33,113 nt of DNA from Acidobacteriota bacterium (GTDB lineage: Bacteria; Actinomycetota; Acidimicrobiia; Acidimicrobiales; Ilumatobacteraceae), in assembly GCA_018969685.1 (NCBI GenBank), contig JAGWXX010000012.1:1-33113 (forward strand). Direction: 5' to 3'. This document shows, piece by piece, positions 26,118 to 33,113 of this stretch. Under the pieces are notes generated by a model. It was not told the DNA's origin. It made no database searches and saw only the letters and a program-made list of their open reading frames with translations. A program made the position numbers and the translations under genes. Within the stretch, counting starts at the first letter, position 1, and the number at the start of each line of letters is the position of its first letter.

Positions 26118-27503
26118 ATGAGCGACCGCGACGACGACCTCGAATTCGGCGACGAGTTCGGCGAGGTCCGCTTCCAGGACGACCCGACGCCGGACGATGC
26201 CGCGCCTCTCGGTGCGACCGAGCTGCTCCCGCAGTACTCCGAGCCTGCGGCGGCGACCGAGCGCATCGATCAGTACGTCGAACCGTCGACCATCGAGAAC
26301 CCCGTGTTCGCCGACTCCGCGCCGCGCACGACCGATGAGGGCGTCGCGGGCGCGAGCGACGTCTGGTCGGCGTTTCGCGACGACGACCGCGAGGCGGTCC
26401 GCCGTCCGTCGTTCGAGGAGCCCGCACTGGAGGACGACCTGCTCGAGCCGGCTGCGCCGCCGCCGGTGCGCCGTCCCGCCCGCGAGAACCGCATCGTCAT
26501 CGGCACCGACCCCACCGCGGAGACGCGCCGTCCGTCGTCGTCGATCGGCATGCGGTCGAAGGGTGGGGCCCGTGGCGCGCAGCGCCCCGGCCAGCGCCCG
26601 GGTGGCGGGCGCCCCATCGGCGGCCCGCCGACGGGCGGGTTGAAGCGTCCGGCAGCCGGCCCCAAGACGGGCCGCGACCTGCCCTCGGCGATCGCCGTCG
26701 GTGCACTGCTCGCATCTGCGTTCATCGCCGCCGTCATCCTCCAGCCGCTCGCGGTGCTGGCGATCGTCGTCATCTGCGTCGGCCTCGCGACGTTCGAGTT
26801 CTACATCCGCGCCGAGCAGGCGACGTACAAGCCGGTGATGGTCGTCGGCGTCGCGGCGTCGGCGATCGCGCCCATCGTCGCCTACGCGTTCGGCGACGGC
26901 GCGCTGCCGATGGTGCTCGCCTTCGCGATGATCGCCGTGGGGGCGGGGTTCGTGGCGAGCGAGGGCATCGGGTCGCGCCCGCTCCCGAACGTCGCCATGA
27001 CGATGCTGCCGGTGGTGTGGGTCGGCCTGCTCGGCTCGTATGCGGGGCTCATCCTGCGCCTCCCGAACGTGTACGGGCTGCCGGACATCGGCACCGACAC
27101 GATGTTCATCGTCGTCGCGGGTGTGGTGGGCCACGACGTGCTGGCGCTCGCGGTCGGCTCGGTCATGGGCCGCACGCCGCTGCGCCAGTGGATCAGCCCG
27201 AACAAGACGGTCGAGGGGTTCATCGGCGGCGTGCTGGGCACGGTCGGCGCGGTGGTCGCCATCGGCGCGCGCAGCGACACGTGGAACGACCCGATGGAGT
27301 GGGTGCTGCTCACGGTGGTCATCACGGTGCTGGCTCCGCTCGGCGACCTCGTCGAGTCGATGTTCAAGCGCAACCTCGACGTGAAGGACTTCGGCACCGT
27401 GCTGCCGGGCCATGGCGGCGCACTCGACCGCTTCGACAGCCTGCTGTTCGTCCTGCCGGGCGCGTACTACCTGGCCGTCGTCCTCGAGCCCTGGGTCATC
27501 TAG
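26118..27503 (+). CDS. cdsA: Phosphatidate cytidylyltransferase with long N-terminal extension
   Basis: The enzyme makes CDP-diacylglycerol from phosphatidic acid and CTP. The full CDP-diacylglycerol synthase signature is seen near residues 414-440: SMFKRNLDVKDFG followed by LPGHGGALDRFDS. About eight transmembrane helices fill residues 190-461. The first 185 residues are unusual: an acidic part (DRDDDLEFGDEFGE) followed by a Pro/Arg/Gly-rich, probably disordered part (GGARGAQRPGQRPGGGRPIGG). At 461 residues it is far longer than the usual 270-300. The extension should be cytoplasmic. It sits 1 nt after frr; dxr follows after 46 nt. Confidence 0.95.
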   Translation: MSDRDDDLEFGDEFGEVRFQDDPTPDDAAPLGATELLPQYSEPAAATERIDQYVEPSTIENPVFADSAPRTTDEGVAGASDVWSAFRDDDREAVRRPSFEEPALEDDLLEPAAPPPVRRPARENRIVIGTDPTAETRRPSSSIGMRSKGGARGAQRPGQRPGGGRPIGGPPTGGLKRPAAGPKTGRDLPSAIAVGALLASAFIAAVILQPLAVLAIVVICVGLATFEFYIRAEQATYKPVMVVGVAASAIAPIVAYAFGDGALPMVLAFAMIAVGAGFVASEGIGSRPLPNVAMTMLPVVWVGLLGSYAGLILRLPNVYGLPDIGTDTMFIVVAGVVGHDVLALAVGSVMGRTPLRQWISPNKTVEGFIGGVLGTVGAVVAIGARSDTWNDPMEWVLLTVVITVLAPLGDLVESMFKRNLDVKDFGTVLPGHGGALDRFDSLLFVLPGAYYLAVVLEPWVI

Positions 27504-27549
27504 CGGCTCGGCGGGCGCACGTGCGCCGGCCGGTGCGATACTCGTGGGC

Positions 27550-28686
27550 GTGACGCGCGTCGCCATCGCCGGGTCGACCGGCTCGATCGGCGTCCAGACC
27601 CTCGACGTGGTCGCGGCGTCGGACGGCGCGTACGAGGTGGTGGCGCTCGCCGCGGGTTCGTCGTCGGCGGCACTGATCGAACAGGCGCGCGCCCACCGGC
27701 CGCAGCTGGTTGCGGTCGCCGATCCGGTCGCACGGGCCGAGGTGGCCGCGGCGCTGCCGTGGGCAGAGGTGACGGGCGACCTCGCCGACCTGGCCGGCAC
27801 GGCCGACGTGGTGGTCAATGCCGTCGTGGGGTTCGCGGGGCTTCCGGTCACGCTGGCGACGCTGCGCGAGGGCCGGCGCCTCGCGCTCGCCAACAAGGAG
27901 AGCCTCATCGCGGCGGGTCCGGTCGTCGCGCCGCTGCGCGCGGTGCCGGGCGCCGAGATCGTGCCGGTCGACAGCGAGCACTGCGCCATCCACCAGTGCC
28001 TCCGCGCGTCCGGCCGGCCGTCGCACGAGGTGGCCCGCCTGCTGCTCACCGCCAGCGGCGGGCCGTTCCGGGGCCGCACGCTCGACGAGCTGCGCGGCGT
28101 CACGGTGGCGGAGGCCCTGCGCCACCCGACGTGGTCGATGGGCCCGAAGATCACGATCGACTCCTCGACGCTCATGAACAAGGGCCTCGAGGTCATCGAG
28201 GCGCACGAGCTCTTCGGCACCGGGTACGACGACATCGACGTCGTGGTGCACCCGCAGTCGGTGGTGCACTCGATGGTCGAGTTCCGCGACGGCTCGGTGA
28301 TCGCGCAGCTGTCCATGCCCGACATGCGCCTGCCGATCGCGTACGCGCTCGGCCACCCCGACCGCGCGACGGTGCCTTATGGCCGCATCGACTGGACGAC
28401 GATGTCCCGACTCGACTTCGCCGCACCGGACACGGCGACCTTCCGCTGCCTGTCGCTCGCGTACGCGGCGGGCCGCACGGGCGGCACGGCACCTGCGTGG
28501 CTCAGCGCCGCGAACGAGGTGGCGGTGGCGGCGTTCCTGGACGGCGCCCTCGGGTGGGCGGACATCGCCGCGGTCATCGAGTCGACGATGGACGCGCACG
28601 ACGGCGCGGTACCGACGTCCTCCGAGGACGTCTTGGCAGCCGACGCAGCGGCGCGACAGGCTGCGCGTACGGTGCTGGCACGATGA
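27550..28686 (+). CDS. dxr: 1-deoxy-D-xylulose 5-phosphate reductoisomerase
   Basis: The 378-residue NADPH-dependent enzyme makes MEP from DXP, the second step of the MEP isoprenoid pathway. It shows AGSTGSIGVQTLDVV (NADPH loop), LALANKESLIAAG, the metal and substrate site VDSEHCAIHQCL, LTASGGPFRGRT, HPTWSMGPKITIDSSTLMNKGLEVIEAHELF and VHPQSVVHSMVEFRDGS. GTG 27550 (VTRVAIAGS) is preferred; GTG 27544 is possible. It overlaps rseP by 4 nt, and ispG of the same pathway lies two genes on. Confidence 0.97.
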   Translation: MTRVAIAGSTGSIGVQTLDVVAASDGAYEVVALAAGSSSAALIEQARAHRPQLVAVADPVARAEVAAALPWAEVTGDLADLAGTADVVVNAVVGFAGLPVTLATLREGRRLALANKESLIAAGPVVAPLRAVPGAEIVPVDSEHCAIHQCLRASGRPSHEVARLLLTASGGPFRGRTLDELRGVTVAEALRHPTWSMGPKITIDSSTLMNKGLEVIEAHELFGTGYDDIDVVVHPQSVVHSMVEFRDGSVIAQLSMPDMRLPIAYALGHPDRATVPYGRIDWTTMSRLDFAAPDTATFRCLSLAYAAGRTGGTAPAWLSAANEVAVAAFLDGALGWADIAAVIESTMDAHDGAVPTSSEDVLAADAAARQAARTVLAR

Positions 28687-29930
28687 GCAACCTCTACAAC
28701 CAGGTCCGGCAGGAGATCGCGGCGGGAGGCGACCCGGGTGGCCCCTCGCCGAAGGGCGGGGCGTCGGGCTGGATCACGCTCGCCGTCCTCGTCGGACTCG
28801 TCGCCTGGGTCGCGTCGTCGAACCCGTGGATGCTCGTGTTCATCGCCGGCCTGCTGGTGTGCGTGTTCCTCCACGAGCTGGGTCACTTCGTCACCGCCCG
28901 GCTGACCGGCATGAAGGTCACGCAGTTCTTCATGGGCTTCGGCCCCCGGCTCTGGAGCCGCCAGCGGGGCGAGCTCGAGTACGGCCTCCGAGCGCTGCCC
29001 CTCGGGGCGTTCGTGCGCATCGTCGGCATGAACAACCTGGACGACTGCCCGCCCGAGGACGAGCCGCGCGCCTACCGGTCGAAGTCGTATCCGCGCCGGA
29101 TGCTGGTCATCACGGCGGGCTCGTTGATGCACCTCGTCGCGGCGTTCCTGCTCTTCGCGGGCACGTACGCCGTGTCGGGCCGCGTCGGCGAGACGGGCGA
29201 CGTGACGGTCGTGGAGGTCATCGACGAGGTCCTCGGGGAGACGACGGGTGCGAAGCTCGCCGGCCTCCGCCCGGGCGACGTGCTGGTGTCGGTCGACGGC
29301 GTCCGGATGCGCAGCGAGGACGACGTCTTCGACCTGATGAGGACGCGCAGTCCCGGCGAGGTGGCGACGATCGTCGTGCGGCGCGACGGGGCCGAGTTCT
29401 CCCGCGACGTGGAGTTCGTCGACGCGGGCGGGGACCGGGCGTTCCTCGGCATCGGGCCGTCGTCGGTCGACTGGGTCGACCTCGGGCCGGCCGGGGCGAT
29501 CCGCTGGGCCGCCACCGACATCGTCGACTATGCCGTTGAGTCGATAAGGGGCGTCTTCGTCGTGCTCGATCCGCGGAACCTCGTGTCGAACGTGGTGTCC
29601 GAGGAGGCCGACCCGATGACGCGACCGACGACCATCGTCGGGGCGACGCAGGTGGGCGGCTTCGTCGGCCGCGAGGACGGGCTCCGGAGCGTGCTGCTCC
29701 TCCTCGCGGGGGTCAACGTGTTCTTCGGGATCTTCAACCTCTTCCCCTGCCTGCCGTTCGACGGCGGCCACGCGGCGATCGCGACCTACGAGCGGATCCG
29801 CTCCCGCAAGGGCCGTCCCTACCGGGCCGACGTCGGCAAGATGATGGGGGCCGCGACGGTGGTGATGGTGCTGATGCTCGCGGTGTTCGCCGTGGGGCTC
29901 TACCTGGATCTCACGCAGCCCTTCGGCTGA
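28683..29930 (+). CDS. rseP: Site-2 protease, RseP/Rip1-type M50 metalloprotease
   Basis: The 415-residue membrane protease has HELGH at 64-68 (zinc ligands His64 and His68, catalytic Glu65) in the first conserved helix, a central PDZ domain at about 165-245 (KLAGLRPGDVLVSVDGVRM) and the second motif NLFPCLPFDGGH with Asp360 as third ligand. The Cys in FPCLPFDGG is a small departure from the common NLLPIPxLDGG. The cytoplasmic N-terminus of about 30 residues is Gly/Pro-rich. Such proteases cut anti-sigma factors inside the membrane (Rip1 in mycobacteria). ATG 28683 overlaps dxr; ispG overlaps its stop by 1 nt. Confidence 0.95.
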   Translation: MSNLYNQVRQEIAAGGDPGGPSPKGGASGWITLAVLVGLVAWVASSNPWMLVFIAGLLVCVFLHELGHFVTARLTGMKVTQFFMGFGPRLWSRQRGELEYGLRALPLGAFVRIVGMNNLDDCPPEDEPRAYRSKSYPRRMLVITAGSLMHLVAAFLLFAGTYAVSGRVGETGDVTVVEVIDEVLGETTGAKLAGLRPGDVLVSVDGVRMRSEDDVFDLMRTRSPGEVATIVVRRDGAEFSRDVEFVDAGGDRAFLGIGPSSVDWVDLGPAGAIRWAATDIVDYAVESIRGVFVVLDPRNLVSNVVSEEADPMTRPTTIVGATQVGGFVGREDGLRSVLLLLAGVNVFFGIFNLFPCLPFDGGHAAIATYERIRSRKGRPYRADVGKMMGAATVVMVLMLAVFAVGLYLDLTQPFG

Positions 29931-31186
29931 TGGCAGACTCTCACGCGATGGGCACGCACCAGCGGCGCGCGACGCGCCAGATCCGCGTGGGGAGCGTCGC
30001 GGTGGGCGGCGGTGCGCCGATCAGCGTGCAGTCCATGACCACCACCAAGACGGCCGACGTCGAGGGGACGCTGCAGCAGATCTACGCGCTCGCCGCCGCG
30101 GGCTGCGACATCGTCCGCTGCACGTGCAACGAGCAGGAAGCCGCCGAGGGCCTGGCGGCGATCGTGCCGCGGTCGCCGATCCCGATCGTCGCCGACATCC
30201 ACCACCAGTACAAGATGGCCCTCGCGGCGCTCGAGGCCGGTGTGCACGGCCTGCGCCTCAACCCGGGGAACATCCGCAAGCCGGAGCACATCAAGGCCGT
30301 GGCCAGCGAGTCGCGCGACCGCGGCGTGCCGATCCGCATCGGCGTCAACGGCGGCTCGCTCGACCCGTCGCTCTACGAGAAGCACGGCGGGTTGACGGCC
30401 GAGGCGATGGTCGAGTCGGCGATGCAGGAGCTCGCCTACTTCGACGAGGTCGGGTTCGACCAGGTGAAGATCTCGGTGAAGGCCTCGAACGTGCCGCTCA
30501 TGGTGGATGCCTACCGCATGATGAGCGAGGCAACCGACGTGCCCCTGCACCTGGGCGTGACCGAGGCCGGTCCGCTGCCGGGAGGGCTCGTGAAGGCGAC
30601 GGCGGGCATTGCGACGCTCCTTCTCGAGGGCATCGGCGACACCATCCGCTACAGCCTCACCGCCGACCCGGTGGAGGAGGCGCGGGCGGGCCGCCTGCTG
30701 CTCGAGTCGCTCGGGTTGCGCGAGCGCAAGAACGTCGACCTGATCGCGTGCCCCAGCTGCGGGAGGGCGGAGATCGACGTGATCGACGTCGCGAACCGCG
30801 CGCAGGAGGCGTTCGCCGACCGCGAGATCCCGCTGCAGATCGCGGTGATGGGCTGCGTGGTCAACGGCCCGGGCGAGGCGCGAGAGGCCGACCTCGGCAT
30901 CGCCGCCGGCAACAAGCGCGGCCACCTGTTCGTCAAGGGCCGCAACGTCGCCGTGGTGCCCGAGTCGGAGATGGTCGAGGCGCTCGTCGACTGGGCGACC
31001 TACATCAACGAGCACGGCGTCGAGGCGGCGCTGGCGCGCGTGGACACGGCGCTCGCCGAGCGCGAGGCCGCCAGGGACCGCAATGCGCTGCTCGCCGAGA
31101 AGGGCGACGACGCGAACGACGCCGGCACGAAGATCGCCGAGATCCGGCGCAAGGTGGCGTCGCCGGGCGGCGACGCGCGCGACTAG
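29930..31186 (+). CDS. ispG: 4-hydroxy-3-methylbut-2-enyl diphosphate synthase (GcpE)
   Basis: The 418-residue iron-sulfur enzyme converts MEcPP to HMBPP in the MEP pathway. The start block RRATRQIRVGSVAVGGGAPISVQSMTTTKTADV, the barrel motifs (ADIHHQYKMA, LRLNPGNI, GVNGGSL, KISVKASNV, LGVTEAG) and the cluster ligands Cys274, Cys277 (ACPSCGR) and Cys309 (MGCVVNGPGEA), with Glu316, are all there. A Lys/Glu-rich tail follows the core. ATG 29930 shares one base with the rseP stop; ATG 29948 is an alternative. Its stop lies in a palindromic CTAG shared with the convergent SGNH gene. Confidence 0.97.
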   Translation: MADSHAMGTHQRRATRQIRVGSVAVGGGAPISVQSMTTTKTADVEGTLQQIYALAAAGCDIVRCTCNEQEAAEGLAAIVPRSPIPIVADIHHQYKMALAALEAGVHGLRLNPGNIRKPEHIKAVASESRDRGVPIRIGVNGGSLDPSLYEKHGGLTAEAMVESAMQELAYFDEVGFDQVKISVKASNVPLMVDAYRMMSEATDVPLHLGVTEAGPLPGGLVKATAGIATLLLEGIGDTIRYSLTADPVEEARAGRLLLESLGLRERKNVDLIACPSCGRAEIDVIDVANRAQEAFADREIPLQIAVMGCVVNGPGEAREADLGIAAGNKRGHLFVKGRNVAVVPESEMVEALVDWATYINEHGVEAALARVDTALAEREAARDRNALLAEKGDDANDAGTKIAEIRRKVASPGGDARD

Positions 31187-31914
31187 CCCGCGGGAACGGT
31201 CGTCGTGGTGGTGGCCGACGGGTCGGCCGCCACGATGCGGGTCCACAGTCCGTTCGATGCCTCGAGGTAGGTGGCGATCCGCGCGCGGTAGCCGTCGGGG
31301 TTCAGGTGCAGGCGGTCGTTGGCCAGCCACCCCGGGTTCGCCATCAGGGTGGGGACCCAGTCGACCACGGTGAGGTTCGGGTACTCGGCGGCCAGCCGCA
31401 CGAGCACCTCGTTGAAGGTCTGCGCGCGCCGCGGATACCAGCGCTGGTCGGACCGGTACACGGTGACCCACGCGACGGGCCGCCCCGCAGCGAGGTCGAG
31501 GATCTGGCGGATGTTGCGCTCGTAGTACGACGGGCGCGGCGAGTGCTGCAGGTCGTTGCTGCCGAGCGCCACGATCAGCGCGTCGACCTGCGTGCCCGCC
31601 GCGAGGTAGTTGCCCAGCGTCGTGGCGCCGTTTCGCGTCACCGACGGCACGTTCGCGGCGTTGCGGGCGAACACCGCGTCGACGATGACGTTCCCGAACG
31701 TCCCCTGGGCGAGCAACTGCTCCTGCAGGGTGCCGAAGCCGCGGAACCGTGATCCGCACGACGGTGCGCGGGAGACCATGCCGCAGGTGATCGAGTCGCC
31801 CAGCACCATCAGCGTGCGCGGGGCGGGCGGGGGAGGCGCAACCGACGGGGCAGCCCCGGTGAGCACCGCGAGCAGGAGACCCGCGCCTGCGAGGCGCTTC
31901 AGCGACGTCCCCAT
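31183..31914 (-). CDS. Secreted SGNH/GDSL-family hydrolase
   Basis: A 243-residue protein with a signal peptide (SLKRLAGAGLLLAVLTGAAPSVA) and an SGNH fold: Ser41 in VLGDSIT (block I), Asn120 in LGSND (block III), and Asp200 and His203 in NDRLHLNPDGY (block V) make the catalytic set. Two cysteines (ITCG, PSCG) could pair. The C-terminus ends in a Thr-rich TTTTTVPAG tail, a style common in Acidimicrobiia. It should be an extracellular esterase or acetylhydrolase; the substrate is unknown. ATG 31914 overlaps the manA end by 16 nt, so the two are probably co-transcribed. Its stop overlaps the ispG stop. Confidence 0.9.
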   Translation of the reverse strand: MGTSLKRLAGAGLLLAVLTGAAPSVAPPPPAPRTLMVLGDSITCGMVSRAPSCGSRFRGFGTLQEQLLAQGTFGNVIVDAVFARNAANVPSVTRNGATTLGNYLAAGTQVDALIVALGSNDLQHSPRPSYYERNIRQILDLAAGRPVAWVTVYRSDQRWYPRRAQTFNEVLVRLAAEYPNLTVVDWVPTLMANPGWLANDRLHLNPDGYRARIATYLEASNGLWTRIVAADPSATTTTTVPAG

Positions 31915-32933
31915 GCGCGGAACACCGTAGCCACCCCGCGCAGCTCGACGGCGTCACCCTCGCACAGGATGCCGGCCTGGCCGCGCGCGAGCACGCCGGC
32001 GTCGCCGTCCGTGCACACGAGCATCTCGGTCCCGCGCGCAGGGCCGACCGTGGCGCGGTCATCGACGTCGATTCGCTCGAGCCCGAAGTGCGCAATGGGC
32101 ATCGCGAACGTCGATCGTCCGTCGGTCCCGGGCCTCGCATGCACGACGGGCGGTGCGCCCGGCGACAGCGTGGCGATGGCGAGGAACTCGTCGACGTCGA
32201 CGTGCTTGCGGGTGAACGCGGCGCGCACGACGTTGTCGCTGGACGCCATCACCTCGAGGCCGGTGCCCGACAGGTAGGCGTGGACGTTGCCGGCGCCGAG
32301 GAAGAGCGCCTCGCCGGGCTGCAGCACCACGTGGTGCATCAGCAGTGCGACCAGCACCCCGCCGTGTCCGGGGTAGGCGTCCGCCAGGTCCGCAGCCCAC
32401 GCCGGAAGATTGTCGGGCAGCCGGTGCGGTCCGTCCGCGAGCGCCCAGCGCACGCACGCCGCAAGGCCGTCCCGCTCGAGGCGGTCGCCGAGCTCCTTCC
32501 ACCCGTGGGCGCGGCAGTCGGCGAGCGACGCGGCGGGATCGCGGAAGCCGCAGATCGCCTCGAACGGCGTCAGCGCGACGAGCAGCTCGGGCTTGGCCGA
32601 CTGGTCGCGGTAGAGGCGCTGCGGCGCGTCGAGCGGCACGCCGGATGCGTCCTCCGCCGCGTACCCCGCCGCCGCCCGCACGTCGTCGGGGTGCGTCTGC
32701 AGCGACAGCGGCCGCGCAGCGGCGATGACCTTCACGAGGAACGACAGGTCGCCCGCGTGCTGCGACAGCGGCACGAGGCCGTCCTCGGTGCGCACGAGCG
32801 AGGGCCCCCCGCGGTGCGTGCCGAACCACAGCTCGGCCCAGGGCCGAGCGTCGGGTGCGACGCCGAGCAGGTCGGGGATGGCGCGGTCGTCGCCCCACTC
32901 GTAGTGCTGGACGACGCCCTGGAGCGGGCGCAC
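31899..32933 (-). CDS. manA: Mannose-6-phosphate isomerase, class I
   Basis: The 344-residue zinc enzyme interconverts mannose 6-phosphate and fructose 6-phosphate. Zinc ligands are Gln79 and His81 (SLQTHPDD), Glu116 (AKPELLVAL) and His218 (GNVHAYLSG), and catalytic Arg237 (NVVRAAFT) follows. The N-terminal QHYEWG and PWAELWFGTH blocks are typical of PMI type I. It supplies mannose precursors for glycans or lipoglycans, or feeds mannose into glycolysis. GTG 32933 starts immediately after the proS stop codon (32936-32934), so it is probably read through from proS. It overlaps the downstream hydrolase gene by 16 nt. Confidence 0.95.
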   Translation of the reverse strand: MRPLQGVVQHYEWGDDRAIPDLLGVAPDARPWAELWFGTHRGGPSLVRTEDGLVPLSQHAGDLSFLVKVIAAARPLSLQTHPDDVRAAAGYAAEDASGVPLDAPQRLYRDQSAKPELLVALTPFEAICGFRDPAASLADCRAHGWKELGDRLERDGLAACVRWALADGPHRLPDNLPAWAADLADAYPGHGGVLVALLMHHVVLQPGEALFLGAGNVHAYLSGTGLEVMASSDNVVRAAFTRKHVDVDEFLAIATLSPGAPPVVHARPGTDGRSTFAMPIAHFGLERIDVDDRATVGPARGTEMLVCTDGDAGVLARGQAGILCEGDAVELRGVATVFRAWGRR

Positions 32934-33113
32934 CTACGACCCCGCGGCGAGCGAGGCGGCGCGCGCGGGGACCTCGCCGATCGGGACGTCGGCCGTGGTG
33001 CCCGACCAGCGGTCGCGCACCTCCAGCGTCCCGTTCGCCACGCCGCGGCCGGCGACGACGATGGTCGGCGCGCCGAGCAGCTCGGCGTCCTTGAACTTCA
33101 CGCCGGGCGACAC
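32934..33113 (-). CDS. proS: Prolyl-tRNA synthetase, C-terminal fragment (cut by the window edge)
   Basis: The last 59 codons and the stop of a gene running in from the right edge. The peptide begins [23 protein letters not shown] and continues [24 protein letters not shown], the end of the class II anticodon-binding domain as found in bacterial ProRS. The proS gene lies near dxr-rseP-ispG in other actinobacteria too, which supports the call. The catalytic domain lies outside the window. Only the 3' end can be judged; manA begins at the next base. Confidence 0.85.
   Translation of the reverse strand: MSPGVKFKDAELLGAPTIVVAGRGVANGTLEVRDRWSGTTADVPIGEVPARAASLAAGS

Noticed and set aside
26046-28325. 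A 759-codon minus-strand frame opposite cdsA and dxr
   Set aside because: Antisense to two enzymes with full signature motifs; its product is low-complexity.

Overview
The window is about 33 kb of very GC-rich (roughly 70%) chromosomal DNA from an actinobacterium. Three gene blocks support this, recalled from mycobacterial gene order rather than searched: mec-cysM-(x)-murI-rph-rdgB; comM-dprA-xerC-(sigma)-M23-rpsB-tsf-pyrH-frr-cdsA; and dxr-rseP-ispG with proS nearby. A tmRNA tag ending in ALAA, frequent GTG starts, TAnnnT -10 boxes placed 6-9 nt before start codons, and a Thr-rich TTTTTVP tail on a secreted protein fit the Acidimicrobiia best. That class assignment is inference. No mobile element, CRISPR array or prophage is visible; the window is mostly core chromosome with a few lineage-specific genes.

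Layout. 1-3736: a large secreted subtilase with fibronectin type III repeats, cut by the left edge. 3747-5821: a lipoprotein, a YhhN-type membrane protein and two unrecognised proteins. 5865-8745, mostly minus strand: pyruvate kinase, a VOC protein, tmRNA (ssrA) and smpB, so both trans-translation components lie side by side. 8782-13339, mostly plus strand: JAMM protease (Mec-like), CysM-type cysteine synthase, an antisense EamA transporter, then murI-rph-rdgB. 13325-17318: a type III PLP enzyme (D-threonine aldolase-like), an odd tRNA with anticodon UAG, and two translationally coupled fold-type II PLP enzymes. 17315-23055: clpP, a lipoprotein, comM, dprA, xerC, a WhiG/FliA-type sigma factor and a degenerate M23 peptidase. 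23063-31186: a translation and envelope-precursor run, rpsB-tsf-pyrH-frr-cdsA then dxr-rseP-ispG. 31183-33113, minus strand: proS (3' end only), manA and an SGNH hydrolase.

How the genes work together. tmRNA/SmpB and ClpP form a ribosome-rescue and degradation axis. rpsB, tsf, frr and proS serve translation. pyrH and cdsA feed nucleotide and phospholipid synthesis. dxr and ispG are two steps of the MEP isoprenoid pathway. MurI supplies D-glutamate for peptidoglycan. JAMM plus CysM suggests the carrier-protein route to cysteine, but no carrier gene is present between them.

Most interesting points: a 74-nt tRNA with a UAG (Leu) anticodon but no long variable arm, whose 3' end lies 2 nt from the start codon of the next gene; a possible H-type pseudoknot in the rpsB leader that would hide the ribosome binding site; a pyruvate kinase carrying the Leu/Lys substitutions of K+-independent enzymes; widespread signs of leaderless transcription; an M23 domain that has lost its zinc ligands; and the coupled PLP-enzyme pair of unknown function.
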